A stretch of 17,291 bases of DNA, taken from NCBI GenBank assembly GCA_027451565.1, contig DAIDJC010000024.1, forward strand, positions 3,219 through 20,509, in the 5' to 3' direction. Both the position numbers and the translations under genes were made by a program. Shown piece by piece: positions 1 through 9,480 of the stretch. Source of the DNA: Limisphaerales bacterium. GTDB taxonomy: Bacteria > Verrucomicrobiota > Verrucomicrobiia > Limisphaerales > UBA11358. Numbering within the stretch: position 1 is the stretch's first letter; the number at the start of each line of letters is the position of its first letter. The notes beneath the pieces were generated by a model. That model was not told the DNA's origin and did no database searches. It saw only the letters and a list, made by a program, of their open reading frames with translations.

Positions 1-30
1 CAGCAAACCGTCTTCGCTTAACGCCTTCAT
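1..30 (-). CDS. Possible start of a further gene, cut by the left edge
   Basis: An ATG (complement of 28-30) follows the stop codon of the YbjQ-family gene by 8 nt on the same strand and opens a frame of ten codons reading MKALSEDGLL before the window ends. The tight spacing fits a continuing operon, but ten codons cannot identify a family and no clear ribosome binding site is seen. This could equally be chance open frame. Confidence 0.25.
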   Translation of the reverse strand, partial: MKALSEDGLL

Positions 31-38
31 CCGGGACG

Positions 39-377
39 TCAGGCTGTCTTTTCCACACGAACCGCCGTCCCATAGCAAATCACCTCTGTGATCCCTGGTC
101 CTATGTCTGTCGCATCATAACGCACTCCTATCACCGCGTTGGCCCCCAATTCACCTGCGTGCTTAAGCATCAGGTTAAAGGCCTCCTCCCGCGCTTGTTC
201 GCAGAGACTTGTGTAAAGGGATATGTTGCCTCCAAATATACTCTGAAGGCTGGCGCCAAAATTACCAATGACCGACCTCGATCGCACGATAATCCCCCTC
301 ACGACCCCAAAAGACTGGGTCGTCCGATAACCGGGAATATCAAATCCGGTCGTGGTCAATGGATGCGTCATGTTCAT
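39..377 (-). CDS. YbjQ/DUF74 family protein (putative heavy-metal-binding fold)
   Basis: A small soluble protein of about 112 residues, close to the roughly 107 residues usual for the YbjQ/UPF0145 family. Seen in the sequence: a beta strand with GVVRG, then FGASLQSIFGG, the family helix with QAREEAF, the strongly conserved LGANAVIGVRYD, and a terminal strand ending YGTAVRVE. The family is often named heavy-metal-binding from its fold, but its biochemical role is not established. The frame is open to a TTG at 411-413; the ATG at 375-377 (or 369-371) gives the family-like length and is preferred. There is no strong Shine-Dalgarno sequence. It lies about 40 nt after the DUF2752 gene on the same strand and is probably cotranscribed with it. 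Confidence 0.85.
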   Translation of the reverse strand: MNMTHPLTTTGFDIPGYRTTQSFGVVRGIIVRSRSVIGNFGASLQSIFGGNISLYTSLCEQAREEAFNLMLKHAGELGANAVIGVRYDATDIGPGITEVICYGTAVRVEKTA

Positions 378-417
378 AATGCTAAAATTGAATCTCACGT
401 TGGCCGCCTGCAAAAGC

Positions 418-834
418 TTAAAAAGTTGTTGGTGTCGGCGAAAGGAAGGCGAAAGCCGGCAGGTTTCTCAAAATGGCAAAAAGGACCGCCACCACAAGGC
501 CAAACCAAAGGAGATGGGCAGGCCACACCAGCGCCGCCCGTCTGCATCTAAACCAAAGCAAGCGCCCCAGCACAAGGGGCAGGCCCAAAGTCAGGAGGAT
601 ATTATCGTGCATGGCCTCGACCACCCGGCCATGCAACAAGGCATGCAAAGCTCGCGTCGCTCCACAGCCTGGGCAATTCCAACCCGTCCACTCATGAAAC
701 CTGCAAACTGGATAAAACGAATGCGTGCTCGGATCGAATAAGTAAACAAAACCAGCCAGCGCTGCCACCCCAGCCACCAATGCCATTCGGGCACCTTGGG
801 CCCAAAACACACCCATCCAGCCGCCATGAGCCAT
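418..834 (-). CDS. DUF2752 family membrane protein
   Basis: A small integral membrane protein of about 138 residues. The family hallmark is clear in the first half: YPVCRFHEWTG, then CPGCGATRALHALLHG, followed by a conserved Asn (HDN) and hydrophobic helices (ILLTLGLPLVLGRLL and LLWFGLVVAVLFAIL). A further hydrophobic segment (MALVAGVAALAGFVYLF) precedes the Cys motif, giving about three membrane segments. The Cys-x9-Cys-x2-Cys arrangement could bind a metal, but DUF2752 has no proven function. The frame is open to a TTG at 868-870 that directly abuts the upstream stop; the ATG at 832-834, preceded by GAGG at close spacing, is chosen, and an ATG at 814-816 is also possible. It sits between the GYF_2/DUF4190 gene and the YbjQ gene. 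Confidence 0.85.
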   Translation of the reverse strand: MAHGGWMGVFWAQGARMALVAGVAALAGFVYLFDPSTHSFYPVCRFHEWTGWNCPGCGATRALHALLHGRVVEAMHDNILLTLGLPLVLGRLLWFRCRRAALVWPAHLLWFGLVVAVLFAILRNLPAFAFLSPTPTTF

Positions 835-870
835 GGGCCTCGACACTATGATGGGTGGTGTGGTGTTCAA

Positions 871-1341
871 TTAGTGAAATGTCCCCGTCCAAATAACCGG
901 ATTCCCCCGGGTACTAATCAGGGATGTCCCAAGGCAGGCCAGAAGATTGAGGCCGGAAAGGATCACCCCCGCCACTGCCATGGCCCGGCCATTCCTAGGC
1001 TCGGGGCTGGATGCCAACTGGGCGAGAGCAATGATGCCCAGCACCAACCCCGCAAGGTTGAAGGGCAGGCAGAAGCAGCAACAAATCCACGAGAGCAGCC
1101 CGCAAACCAGACTCCAGACCGCGCAAAGATTATCCCCGCGCGGGACCGGCGCCTTGAAAGGCGGCGGGACAAATGCGCCGGCGAACTCCGGCATAAGTCC
1201 GGCAAAACACCAATCCTTTTCACCCTCCTTCCAGAGGGTCGTCCTGGAATCCACCCGGCCCTGCTGGATCCATTGCCGCACTTGGTCCGCTTCCACCGGA
1301 CCGTAGACCTTGCCGTCATTGCCCATCACTTTGTAACTCAT
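871..1341 (-). CDS. GYF_2 domain and DUF4190 two-helix membrane protein
   Basis: A protein of 156 residues with two recognisable parts. Residues 1-55 match the GYF_2 (DUF4339) pattern: YGPVEADQVRQWIQQGRV followed by T, W and a second W (WKEGEKDW), a small fold often found on bacterial membrane proteins and thought to mediate protein contacts. Residues 58-68 form a Pro-rich linker. Residues 70-145 match DUF4190: two hydrophobic helices around a loop with the Gly/Ala pattern LGIIALAQ and GRAMAVAGVILSGLNLL. The first helix carries a cysteine cluster (C87, C88, C89, C91). The frame is open to TTG 1351-1353, but the ATG at 1339-1341 aligns with GYF_2 starts and lies 8 nt after the lpxA stop, with GAGG within the lpxA end. 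Specific role unknown. Confidence 0.85.
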   Translation of the reverse strand: MSYKVMGNDGKVYGPVEADQVRQWIQQGRVDSRTTLWKEGEKDWCFAGLMPEFAGAFVPPPFKAPVPRGDNLCAVWSLVCGLLSWICCCFCLPFNLAGLVLGIIALAQLASSPEPRNGRAMAVAGVILSGLNLLACLGTSLISTRGNPVIWTGTFH

Positions 1342-1349
1342 AATCAATC

Positions 1350-2141
1350 TCAATCCTCACTTTCCAGACCGCCTCCGCGGTCAGGGCAGACCCCGCGGCG
1401 CGCGCCTTGAATGAACTCCAGCACTTGCAAGGAAGCCGGGCTTTGAAACAGGCCCCTCGCCTGTTCCACTGCGGAACGCATGTTGATGCCAGCGCGGAAC
1501 AAATGATGGTATAGACGCTTCAATTCCAGTCGTTGCTCCGCGTTAAAACCCGCCCTTCTCAACCCCACCGTGTTCAAGCCACAGATTGCATTCTCTCCCA
1601 CTGCCGTGCAAAACGGCGGGAGGTCCTTGCTGATGGCCGAGCCTCCACGCATCATGGCCAGCCTGCCCACTTTTGTGAATTGATGCACCAGGCAATTGCC
1701 CGAAATGAACGCCCTGTCCTGAACCACCGCGTGCCCGGCCAGCAAGGCCCCATTCGCCATAATCACGTGATCTCCCACAACCGCATTATGGCCCACATGT
1801 GCATGGGCCATAAACAAATTGTGAGATCCAATTTCCGTCAACTGGCCGGCGGATGCCGCCCGGTGCACCGTTACATGTTCCCTGAACAAATTACCGTCCC
1901 CTATCCTCACCCCTGTGGGTTCGCCTGAATACTTGAAGTCCTGCGGCGCATCCCCAATCACGCTTCCGGCATGGAACTGGTTTCCAATCCCAGCCACCGT
2001 CTGCCCCGTCAGATAAACATGCGGACCCACCCGGCATTGCGCCCCCAACTGCACTTCCTCATCTATCACGGCATAGGGACCCACTTCCACGGTGGAATGA
2101 AGCCGGGCTTTCGGATGAATGATGGCGGTGGGATGGATCAT
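1350..2141 (-). CDS. lpxA: UDP-N-acetylglucosamine acyltransferase, first step of lipid A synthesis
   Basis: LpxA transfers a 3-hydroxyacyl group from acyl-ACP to the 3-OH of UDP-GlcNAc in the cytoplasm. The 263 residues match the usual length (262 in E. coli). The N-terminal part is a left-handed beta helix of hexapeptide repeats (from HPTAIIHPKARL); the C-terminal helices carry GLNTVGLRRAGF. Family landmarks: QDFKYSGEPT (65-77 region), the catalytic His at 118 in AHVGHNAVVG (equivalent to E. coli His125), His137 (His144) and His153 in VHQF (His160). Gly166 occupies the acyl-chain ruler position (E. coli Gly173). The frame continues upstream to 2498 and overlaps the divergent U32 gene; the ATG at 2139-2141 (MIHPTA) matches family starts, although an ATG at 2235-2237 would add 32 residues. 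First visible gene of a minus-strand cluster. Confidence 0.95.
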   Translation of the reverse strand: MIHPTAIIHPKARLHSTVEVGPYAVIDEEVQLGAQCRVGPHVYLTGQTVAGIGNQFHAGSVIGDAPQDFKYSGEPTGVRIGDGNLFREHVTVHRAASAGQLTEIGSHNLFMAHAHVGHNAVVGDHVIMANGALLAGHAVVQDRAFISGNCLVHQFTKVGRLAMMRGGSAISKDLPPFCTAVGENAICGLNTVGLRRAGFNAEQRLELKRLYHHLFRAGINMRSAVEQARGLFQSPASLQVLEFIQGARRGVCPDRGGGLESED

Positions 2142-2282
2142 CTGTTTGCAGACCCATCCTACCTGCCCCCGGGGCAAAAGGCAATTTTTGGAGCTCTTTT
2201 CAGAAATTTCATCCAAGGCCACCGGTGAAAACCGCATTCCTCTCTTTGTCGGATCCCCTTTTGGGTTTAAATTAGGCCTCGA
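2142..2282. promoter_or_regulatory. Divergent intergenic region between lpxA and the U32 gene
   Basis: This 141-bp gap separates two genes read outward and must hold the start signals for both, unless lpxA is transcribed from inside the U32 gene. Toward the U32 gene a weak pair TTTGTC (2245-2250) and TAAATT (2268-2273) with 17-bp spacing is visible, but it would leave almost no leader, so the assignment is doubtful. AGG at 2274-2276 is a plausible ribosome binding site for the U32 start at 2283. No convincing operator was seen. Confidence 0.35.
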
Positions 2283-4877
<2,595 letters not shown>

Positions 4878-4881
4878 TATT

Positions 4882-4906
4882 GGCCTGAAAGATTGATTTT
4901 CAGGCC
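4882..4906. terminator. Inverted repeat between convergent U32 and dnaN genes
   Basis: GGCCTGAAA (4882-4890) and TTTCAGGCC (4898-4906) form a perfect 9-bp stem with a 7-nt loop. It begins 4 nt after the U32 stop and ends 5 nt before the dnaN stop, where a shared bidirectional terminator would be expected. Neither strand has a strong T-tract next to the stem, so it may act as a transcript-end stabiliser rather than a classical intrinsic terminator. Confidence 0.6.
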
Positions 4907-4911
4907 GGTCT

Positions 4912-6021
4912 TCAACTCAAGCGCATGGGCATGACGACATATAAAAATGGCCCATTGATTCGTATCACCCCCGGGCTTAGCTCATCAATCAATTCAATAA
5001 AAACCTCATCCACGGCCAGCGCTGTGAGCGGGTCAATCAAGTACCTTGGATTGAAGGCGATCGCCATTTCCTTGCCTTTGTAATTCACGGCGATGTTTTC
5101 GCGCGCTTCACCCACCTCGGGTGCGTTGGCCGTGATGGCCAGTTGATTCCTCCCAAAAGCCAATTTTACGGAATTGGCTTTCTCACTGGTCATGATTTCC
5201 GCACGTCTCAAGGCCTGCAGCAACTCCTCACGGTTCACGGGAACCCTCTCCTTTGCCTCCCCGGGAATAACCTGCCGGTAGTTGGGGTAATTGCCGTCAA
5301 TCAATTTAGTAATCAACAACACCGAAGTTTTCTTGTCATCCATGAGCGCAAAGGAGGCTTGGTTTTCCCCAAACTTGATCTCAATCTCACCCTTGTCTTG
5401 CAATAAACGGTTCAATTCCGAAATGGCCTTTGCCGGCACTATGAATTCCCCGCTGCTCGTCTCAGACAAATCCACTTCTTCATCAACCAAGGCCAGCCTC
5501 CTTCCATCCGTCGCCACCAAAGTCATCTTCCCTTCCTTGAAACTCATGAAAATGCCGTTCAAAACATAGCGGGCTTCATCCGTTGAAACCGCAAAGGACG
5601 TTTTTTTCAGCATCCCCCTGACTCCTTCCTGGGTCAATACAACCTTCTTGTCATCCTTGAACGTGGGCGATGGAGGAAATTCCTCCGCGGCCAACCCATG
5701 AATCTTGAAGTAGGAGGACCCGCAGCGTATGCTCGTCACGTTCTTCTCATCAGACTCCATCTCTATCTCGCCCCCATTCAGCTCCTTCACAATGCCAAAC
5801 AACTTTTTAACCGGCACGGTGGTTGCACCCGGTTTCAAAACCTTTGCCTCCACTGCACAAGTCACCGTCACGTCCAGGTCCGTTGCGGTGAATTCCACCT
5901 TTCCATCCGCTGCGCGCATCAGAACGTTGGATAATACCGGCAAAGTGGTCCGGCTGGTGACAATATTCTGGACGGCTTGTAGGCCGGCAGTGACCTGGTC
6001 TTTTGTGATGATGAGGTTCAT
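4912..6021 (-). CDS. dnaN: DNA polymerase III beta subunit (sliding clamp)
   Basis: A 369-residue beta clamp (E. coli 366), which dimerises into the ring that tethers DNA polymerase III to DNA and recruits other replication and repair proteins. The N-terminus MNLIITKDQVTAGLQAVQNI, the domain 1 motif TLPVLSNVLMRA with TATDLDVTV, the domain 2 core RYVLNGIFM and VATDGRRLAL, and the C-terminal end YVVMPMRLS are all characteristic. Three clamp domains of about 120 residues each fit the length. The ATG at 6019-6021 is the natural start; the Shine-Dalgarno is weak (AGAGAA). No dnaA or recF lies beside it in the window, so it is apparently not in the classical dnaA-dnaN arrangement. About 205 bp separate it from the cysteine desulfurase gene on the same strand. 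Confidence 0.97.
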   Translation of the reverse strand: MNLIITKDQVTAGLQAVQNIVTSRTTLPVLSNVLMRAADGKVEFTATDLDVTVTCAVEAKVLKPGATTVPVKKLFGIVKELNGGEIEMESDEKNVTSIRCGSSYFKIHGLAAEEFPPSPTFKDDKKVVLTQEGVRGMLKKTSFAVSTDEARYVLNGIFMSFKEGKMTLVATDGRRLALVDEEVDLSETSSGEFIVPAKAISELNRLLQDKGEIEIKFGENQASFALMDDKKTSVLLITKLIDGNYPNYRQVIPGEAKERVPVNREELLQALRRAEIMTSEKANSVKLAFGRNQLAITANAPEVGEARENIAVNYKGKEMAIAFNPRYLIDPLTALAVDEVFIELIDELSPGVIRINGPFLYVVMPMRLS

Positions 6022-6058
6022 GAGTTCTCTAATATTCTTTCTTCTTTAAAAAATCCTA

Positions 6059-6086
6059 GTCTTATTAAGGGCCGTGAACAAGTCAA
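6059..6086 (-). promoter_or_regulatory. Candidate dnaN promoter
   Basis: On the minus strand TTGACT (complement of 6081-6086) is followed after 16 bp by TAAGAC (complement of 6059-6064), about 38 nt upstream of the dnaN ATG. The -35 is good (5 of 6) and the -10 poor, so this is a candidate only. Confidence 0.3.
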
Positions 6087-6195
6087 ACAACTCCTAAACC
6101 ACCCTATTCTCCATGTGTTTATCATTTTAAACACCGGAATAAAACTGCCTAAATCTTTCCAGTTCCAGTCCAAAAGCCAAGTTCTTGACACTGTC

Positions 6196-6215
6196 CACAT
6201 TCCATTCACATTCCA
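6196..6215. repeat. Two 9-bp direct repeats, 11-bp period
   Basis: CACATTCCA occurs at 6196-6204 and again at 6207-6215, exactly one helical turn apart, just downstream of the cysteine desulfurase stop and in the dnaN upstream region. Such phasing is seen in protein-binding sites, but two short copies may be chance. Confidence 0.4.
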
Positions 6216-6226
6216 CTCGCACCCAA

Positions 6227-7372
6227 TCAGCAAGGATTCAACCGGTCCAAAATGCCCGGAAGCAAATGAAGAACCTGATCAATATCTGACTCGACCGTTT
6301 CGCGACCCAGTGAAAACCGAACCAAAGAATCGGCGAATTTTGGAAGTCCCAATGCCACGACCACGTGTGAAGGAGTTAGGGACCCTGCTGAACACGCGGA
6401 GCCGCTGGAAGCGCAAATTCCAGCCACGTCCAACGCGGCCAGCAAATTCATTCCCTGAAATCCCTTTCCTACCATGGCCACGGTGTTGTTAAGGCAATTT
6501 TTAACTGGGCTTACAACTTCACAATAAGGAAGTTGCATTAAACCTGACCTTAATTTTTCAGCCAGTTTCGTCATTTTTGACACCTCAAAAACAGGCGATT
6601 TGACAAAGTGCTCCATGGCCCAAACCAATCCCTGGATAGCTGCCAGGTTTTCCGTGCCAGCCCGACGTTCATTTTCGTGCGGCCCTCCCCAAAGCAAAGG
6701 TTCAGGATGAAGCGGAGATTTTATCCAGAGCAATCCGGCTCCCTTAGGGCCATGAAATTTATGACCACATAAAGAGACAAGATCAGCCTCAAAATCTTCC
6801 ACGTTTGAAAATGGAGCTTTTCCAAAGTGTTGAATGGCATCGGTATGAAATAAAACTCCCTTTTCCCGGCAAATCCTTCCAAGCTCAGCCACCGGTTGAA
6901 GGGTGCCAATTTCATTATTTGCCGCCATGACAGATACTAAAATAGTGTCATCCCTCAGAGATTTCCTTAACTCAGCCGGATCCACCCGACCTTCCCGGTC
7001 CACTCCCAGGCGAGTCACCTCAAAACCTTCATTTTTTTCCAATTGATCAAAACAGTGCAGCACCGCATGGTGTTCAATGGTGGATGTAATGAGGTGTCTT
7101 CCGCGAGGTTTTCTCAGTCGGGCGGCGCCAAAAACTGCGAGGTTGTTGGCCTCTGTTCCGCCACTGGTAAAAACCACCTCTGAAGGCCGCGCCTGCAAGA
7201 CTTCCGCCGCTCTTTCGCGCGCCTCATCCAGACGGGCCCTGGCTTTTCTCCCTACTTGATGAATGCTTGATGGATTGCCCCAGACCAAATCCAAATAGGG
7301 TAACATGGCCTCCTTGACCCCTTGATCCAGCGGAGTGGTTGCATTGTAATCCAGATAAATCGTCCGAGGCAT
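6227..7372 (-). CDS. Cysteine desulfurase, NifS/IscS family
   Basis: A pyridoxal-phosphate enzyme of 381 residues that removes sulfur from cysteine as a persulfide for iron-sulfur clusters, thiolated tRNA and other sulfur acceptors. Seen in the sequence: the N-terminal YLDYNATTP, the cofactor site with SGGTEANN (70-77), His101 in TIEHHAV, Asp178 and Gln181 (TDAIQ), the PLP-binding Lys205 in CGHKFHGPKG, GGPHENERRAGTEN (229-242), and the mobile active-site loop SSGSACSAGSLTPSH with catalytic Cys327. This loop is the class I (NifS/IscS) type rather than SufS. The paralogue cannot be decided: no iscU, iscR, nifU or mnmA gene is visible nearby. The ATG at 7370-7372 has an A-rich upstream stretch but no Shine-Dalgarno sequence. 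It is divergent from trpF and shares its strand with dnaN downstream. Confidence 0.95.
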   Translation of the reverse strand: MPRTIYLDYNATTPLDQGVKEAMLPYLDLVWGNPSSIHQVGRKARARLDEARERAAEVLQARPSEVVFTSGGTEANNLAVFGAARLRKPRGRHLITSTIEHHAVLHCFDQLEKNEGFEVTRLGVDREGRVDPAELRKSLRDDTILVSVMAANNEIGTLQPVAELGRICREKGVLFHTDAIQHFGKAPFSNVEDFEADLVSLCGHKFHGPKGAGLLWIKSPLHPEPLLWGGPHENERRAGTENLAAIQGLVWAMEHFVKSPVFEVSKMTKLAEKLRSGLMQLPYCEVVSPVKNCLNNTVAMVGKGFQGMNLLAALDVAGICASSGSACSAGSLTPSHVVVALGLPKFADSLVRFSLGRETVESDIDQVLHLLPGILDRLNPC

Positions 7373-7448
7373 GAATTTGCTATTTTTTTAAATGCCTTTA
7401 GCATTTCACAGGGCAGCCATGGACCATTTTCATTCCTGCCACTCGAAA

Positions 7449-8084
7449 ATGAGCATAAAGGTCAAAATTTGCGGCATCACCAGCGTACAAGACGGGCTGA
7501 CGGCTGTCCAATACGGAGCCGATCTCATTGGACTGATGTTTTACGATCAAAGTCCAAGGGCGATCTCATTAAACATGGCTTCCGAGATTTCCCGATCTCT
7601 GCCAGCTTCCATCCTCAAAGTGGGTGTTTTTGTAAACCCCCATCCAAAAGCTGTTTACGATGCCATAGAAGCTTGCCAACTCTCCATGCTCCAGTTTCAT
7701 GGCCAGGAAGCCCCCGATTTTTGCACGCAGTTCGGCATCATGTCCATGAAGGCGTTTCGCATTCAGAATGGCCAGTCGCTGAATGAACTGGCCAATTATA
7801 AAACGGATGCTTTTCTGCTGGATGCCTTTTCAAGCAATGCTCTCGGGGGAACGGGGCAATCGTTTAATTGGTCCCTGGTTTCTGACGCTAAAAAACTAAT
7901 TGGCAAGAAACCTCTTTTTCTGGCTGGCGGTCTCACTCCTCTTAATGTCGCCCATGCCATTGTTCAAACCATGCCTTTCGCCGTGGATGTTTCCAGCGGC
8001 GTGGAATCAGCTCCAGGACGAAAAGATCCGGAAAAAATGAAAGATTTCATCTCTGCTGCAAAAGCGGTTTGTACTGAGTCCTAG
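7449..8084 (+). CDS. trpF: Phosphoribosylanthranilate isomerase (tryptophan biosynthesis)
   Basis: TrpF converts N-(5-phosphoribosyl)anthranilate to the 1-deoxyribulose form in the cytoplasm, the third step from chorismate to tryptophan. The 211-residue TIM-barrel protein has the expected KICGIT start with catalytic Cys8, GADLIGLMFY, SPR, VGVFVN, LQFHGQE, LLDAF with catalytic Asp125, GGTGQSFNW, LAGGLTPLNV (phosphate binding) and the C-terminal VDVSSGVESAPGRKD. The ATG at 7449 matches family starts. The frame is open back to ATG 7392, and the ATG at 7419 has AGGG a few bases upstream, so a product 10 residues longer is possible. No other trp gene is in the window, so trpF appears separated from its pathway partners here. 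Confidence 0.95.
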   Translation: MSIKVKICGITSVQDGLTAVQYGADLIGLMFYDQSPRAISLNMASEISRSLPASILKVGVFVNPHPKAVYDAIEACQLSMLQFHGQEAPDFCTQFGIMSMKAFRIQNGQSLNELANYKTDAFLLDAFSSNALGGTGQSFNWSLVSDAKKLIGKKPLFLAGGLTPLNVAHAIVQTMPFAVDVSSGVESAPGRKDPEKMKDFISAAKAVCTES

Positions 8085-8182
8085 GGAAATAGCAACGCAA
8101 GGCAGGGATTTGCCCGTGTGCCCTGTATCTTTTCCAAAGACGGGCTTGGACAATTATTGTTCCTGGGTTAGGTTGGCAGGGC

Positions 8183-9262
8183 ATGAAGGGGGAAGTCATC
8201 TTTCTTTACGCCTTTGATGTGGCCCAGGAAATCAGCACGGGAGGCGTGGGTGAAGTGTTGTCTGAAAAGCCGTTTCCGTTTGAAATCCGCATGGACCGCA
8301 ACCTTCCCAAGGACATGCCCTTGTACAAACCCCTGGCCATCCAACCCCCCAATCTTTCAGTCTTGCTGGGTGGAGTTCCTGTCCGCCTCCTGATCCGCAT
8401 TTATGATGTCGGGGTGGTCACTGTGATGATGCGCGCGACTTTCGAGTGCCAAAACCTAGCCTCCTTAATGCGGTTCCACAGTCCAACCCTTGATGACGGC
8501 TCCGTTCCCGCCGATGCCGCCGCCAAACTTTGTCAGCAGGCATGTGATGGCTTGAAGGATTGGATGGTTGGTTACACCCCGTTCTCGGCGCCGGAAGCAT
8601 ACACGGTTTTCTGCCTCACGGACCTGGGAGCGGAAACCGACGCCAATGGATGGTTGCTTTCCCAACGTCGCGAGGTGGCCGGGCTTTTGGCCGAAACCAG
8701 TCCGTCCAGCTTGAGTGAGGCTCAAGTCACAGAAATCCTTCGCATCCAACGCTCATTCGAATCATCGGATCTTGCCATCATAGACTGGGATGCCGCACTG
8801 GTGGTGGACCTCACCGGGTATGTGGATGATGTGCTGTATGCCTTGGAACTGGCCAACCTCCAGTTGGAAGAATTCCGTGTCATGGACAGCCGTTTGGACC
8901 AGTACCTGGATCGTGCCTATCTTGACTTGGAACGACGCCCCTTTCCCCTTTTCGGAGGATCCGGAAAGGTGTTGCGCCAGCTCAGGCGCATCCGCGTGGA
9001 TGTCGCCAAACTTGCGGATCAAGTGACCCATATAACCAAATTTTTTGGTGACTGGCACCTGGCCAGGGTTTATCTCGGCGCCCGGGACAGGTTTTACCTT
9101 GACCAATGGCGGGCCAGCGTGGAACAGCGACTTGCCCAACTGGACAAACTTTACAGCGTGGCCCACGCAGAAATGAACGAACAGCGCATGCTATGGCTCG
9201 AAATCGTCATTGTGGTCTTTTTCGCCATAGACCTGGTTCTCCTTTCCATCGTCAAACGGTGA
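8183..9262 (+). CDS. Unknown protein with C-terminal membrane anchor, possibly Rmd1/YagE (DUF155)-like
   Basis: A 359-residue protein that I cannot assign firmly. There is no signal peptide; the N-terminal half (VIFLYAFDVAQEI, then two alternating strand-rich stretches such as VPVRLLIRIYDVGVVTVMMR) looks like an alpha/beta domain. From about residue 215 the protein is helical and charged, with repeated Leu/Arg/Gln-rich segments (LRQLRRIRVDVAKLADQ, WRASVEQRLAQLDKLY). It ends in one hydrophobic helix (about 338-356, LEIVIVVFFAIDLVLLSI) followed by VKR, which suggests a tail-anchored inner-membrane protein with its bulk in the cytoplasm. The order alpha/beta domain, helical segment and terminal LE-I-V membrane helix resembles COG1723 Rmd1/YagE proteins, but this rests on layout rather than a diagnostic motif. 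AGG upstream of the ATG is a usable ribosome binding site. It stands between trpF and the rhamnosidase gene, apparently as a single gene. Confidence 0.8.
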   Translation: MKGEVIFLYAFDVAQEISTGGVGEVLSEKPFPFEIRMDRNLPKDMPLYKPLAIQPPNLSVLLGGVPVRLLIRIYDVGVVTVMMRATFECQNLASLMRFHSPTLDDGSVPADAAAKLCQQACDGLKDWMVGYTPFSAPEAYTVFCLTDLGAETDANGWLLSQRREVAGLLAETSPSSLSEAQVTEILRIQRSFESSDLAIIDWDAALVVDLTGYVDDVLYALELANLQLEEFRVMDSRLDQYLDRAYLDLERRPFPLFGGSGKVLRQLRRIRVDVAKLADQVTHITKFFGDWHLARVYLGARDRFYLDQWRASVEQRLAQLDKLYSVAHAEMNEQRMLWLEIVIVVFFAIDLVLLSIVKR

Positions 9263-9275
9263 AGATTTTCATCCA

Positions 9276-9295
9276 ATGGAAAACCCGGTTTCCAT
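9276..9295 (+). terminator. Possible weak terminator after the 8183-9262 gene
   Basis: ATGGAAA (9276-9282) and TTTCCAT (9289-9295) form a perfect 7-bp stem with loop ACCCGG, 13 nt after the stop codon. The stem is AT-rich and no T-tract follows, so termination strength is doubtful. Confidence 0.35.
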
Positions 9296-9316
9296 GCCCG
9301 TAAGATAAAAATAAAA

Positions 9317-9359
9317 GGCGTCCGGTGCAGATTAATGACTCGTCATGCCGGGCAGCGCC
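9317..9359. repeat. Composite inverted repeat with inner near-palindrome
   Basis: The outer arms GGCG (9317-9320) and CCGG (9322-9325) are complementary to CGCC (9356-9359) and CCGG (9348-9351), with a 1-nt versus 4-nt bulge. The interior contains ATGAC (9335-9339) and GTCAT (9342-9346) separated by 2 nt. This could be an operator, a REP-like element or an RNA hairpin. Confidence 0.4.
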
Positions 9360-9458
9360 TACTACCATTCAGAAAATGCCAATCTCGATCCATCGTCGGG
9401 CTGAAATCCTGCTGCCATTTTCAACGGCGCGTTTCAACAAACGATTGAAGGAGGGAAA

Positions 9459-9480
9459 CCGCCTGTTGATATTAAGGCGG
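9459..9480. repeat. Inverted repeat upstream of the rhamnosidase gene
   Basis: CCGCCT (9459-9464) and AGGCGG (9475-9480) form a perfect 6-bp stem with a 10-nt AT-rich loop about 110 nt before the rhamnosidase ATG. No T-tract follows. It may be regulatory or incidental. Confidence 0.3.

Noticed and set aside
796..1410. Plus-strand open frame of 204 codons over the GYF_2/DUF4190 gene
   Set aside because: Pro/Arg/Gly-rich low-complexity product overlapping three well-supported minus-strand genes; a shadow.
6018..6233. Minus-strand frame of 71 codons between dnaN and the cysteine desulfurase
   Set aside because: It overlaps the start of dnaN, is Trp-rich and has no recognisable motif; better explained as upstream non-coding sequence.
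8098..8128. CAGGG/CCCTG pairing after trpF as a terminator
   Set aside because: Only 5 bp of pairing around a long loop and no T-tract; too weak to call.
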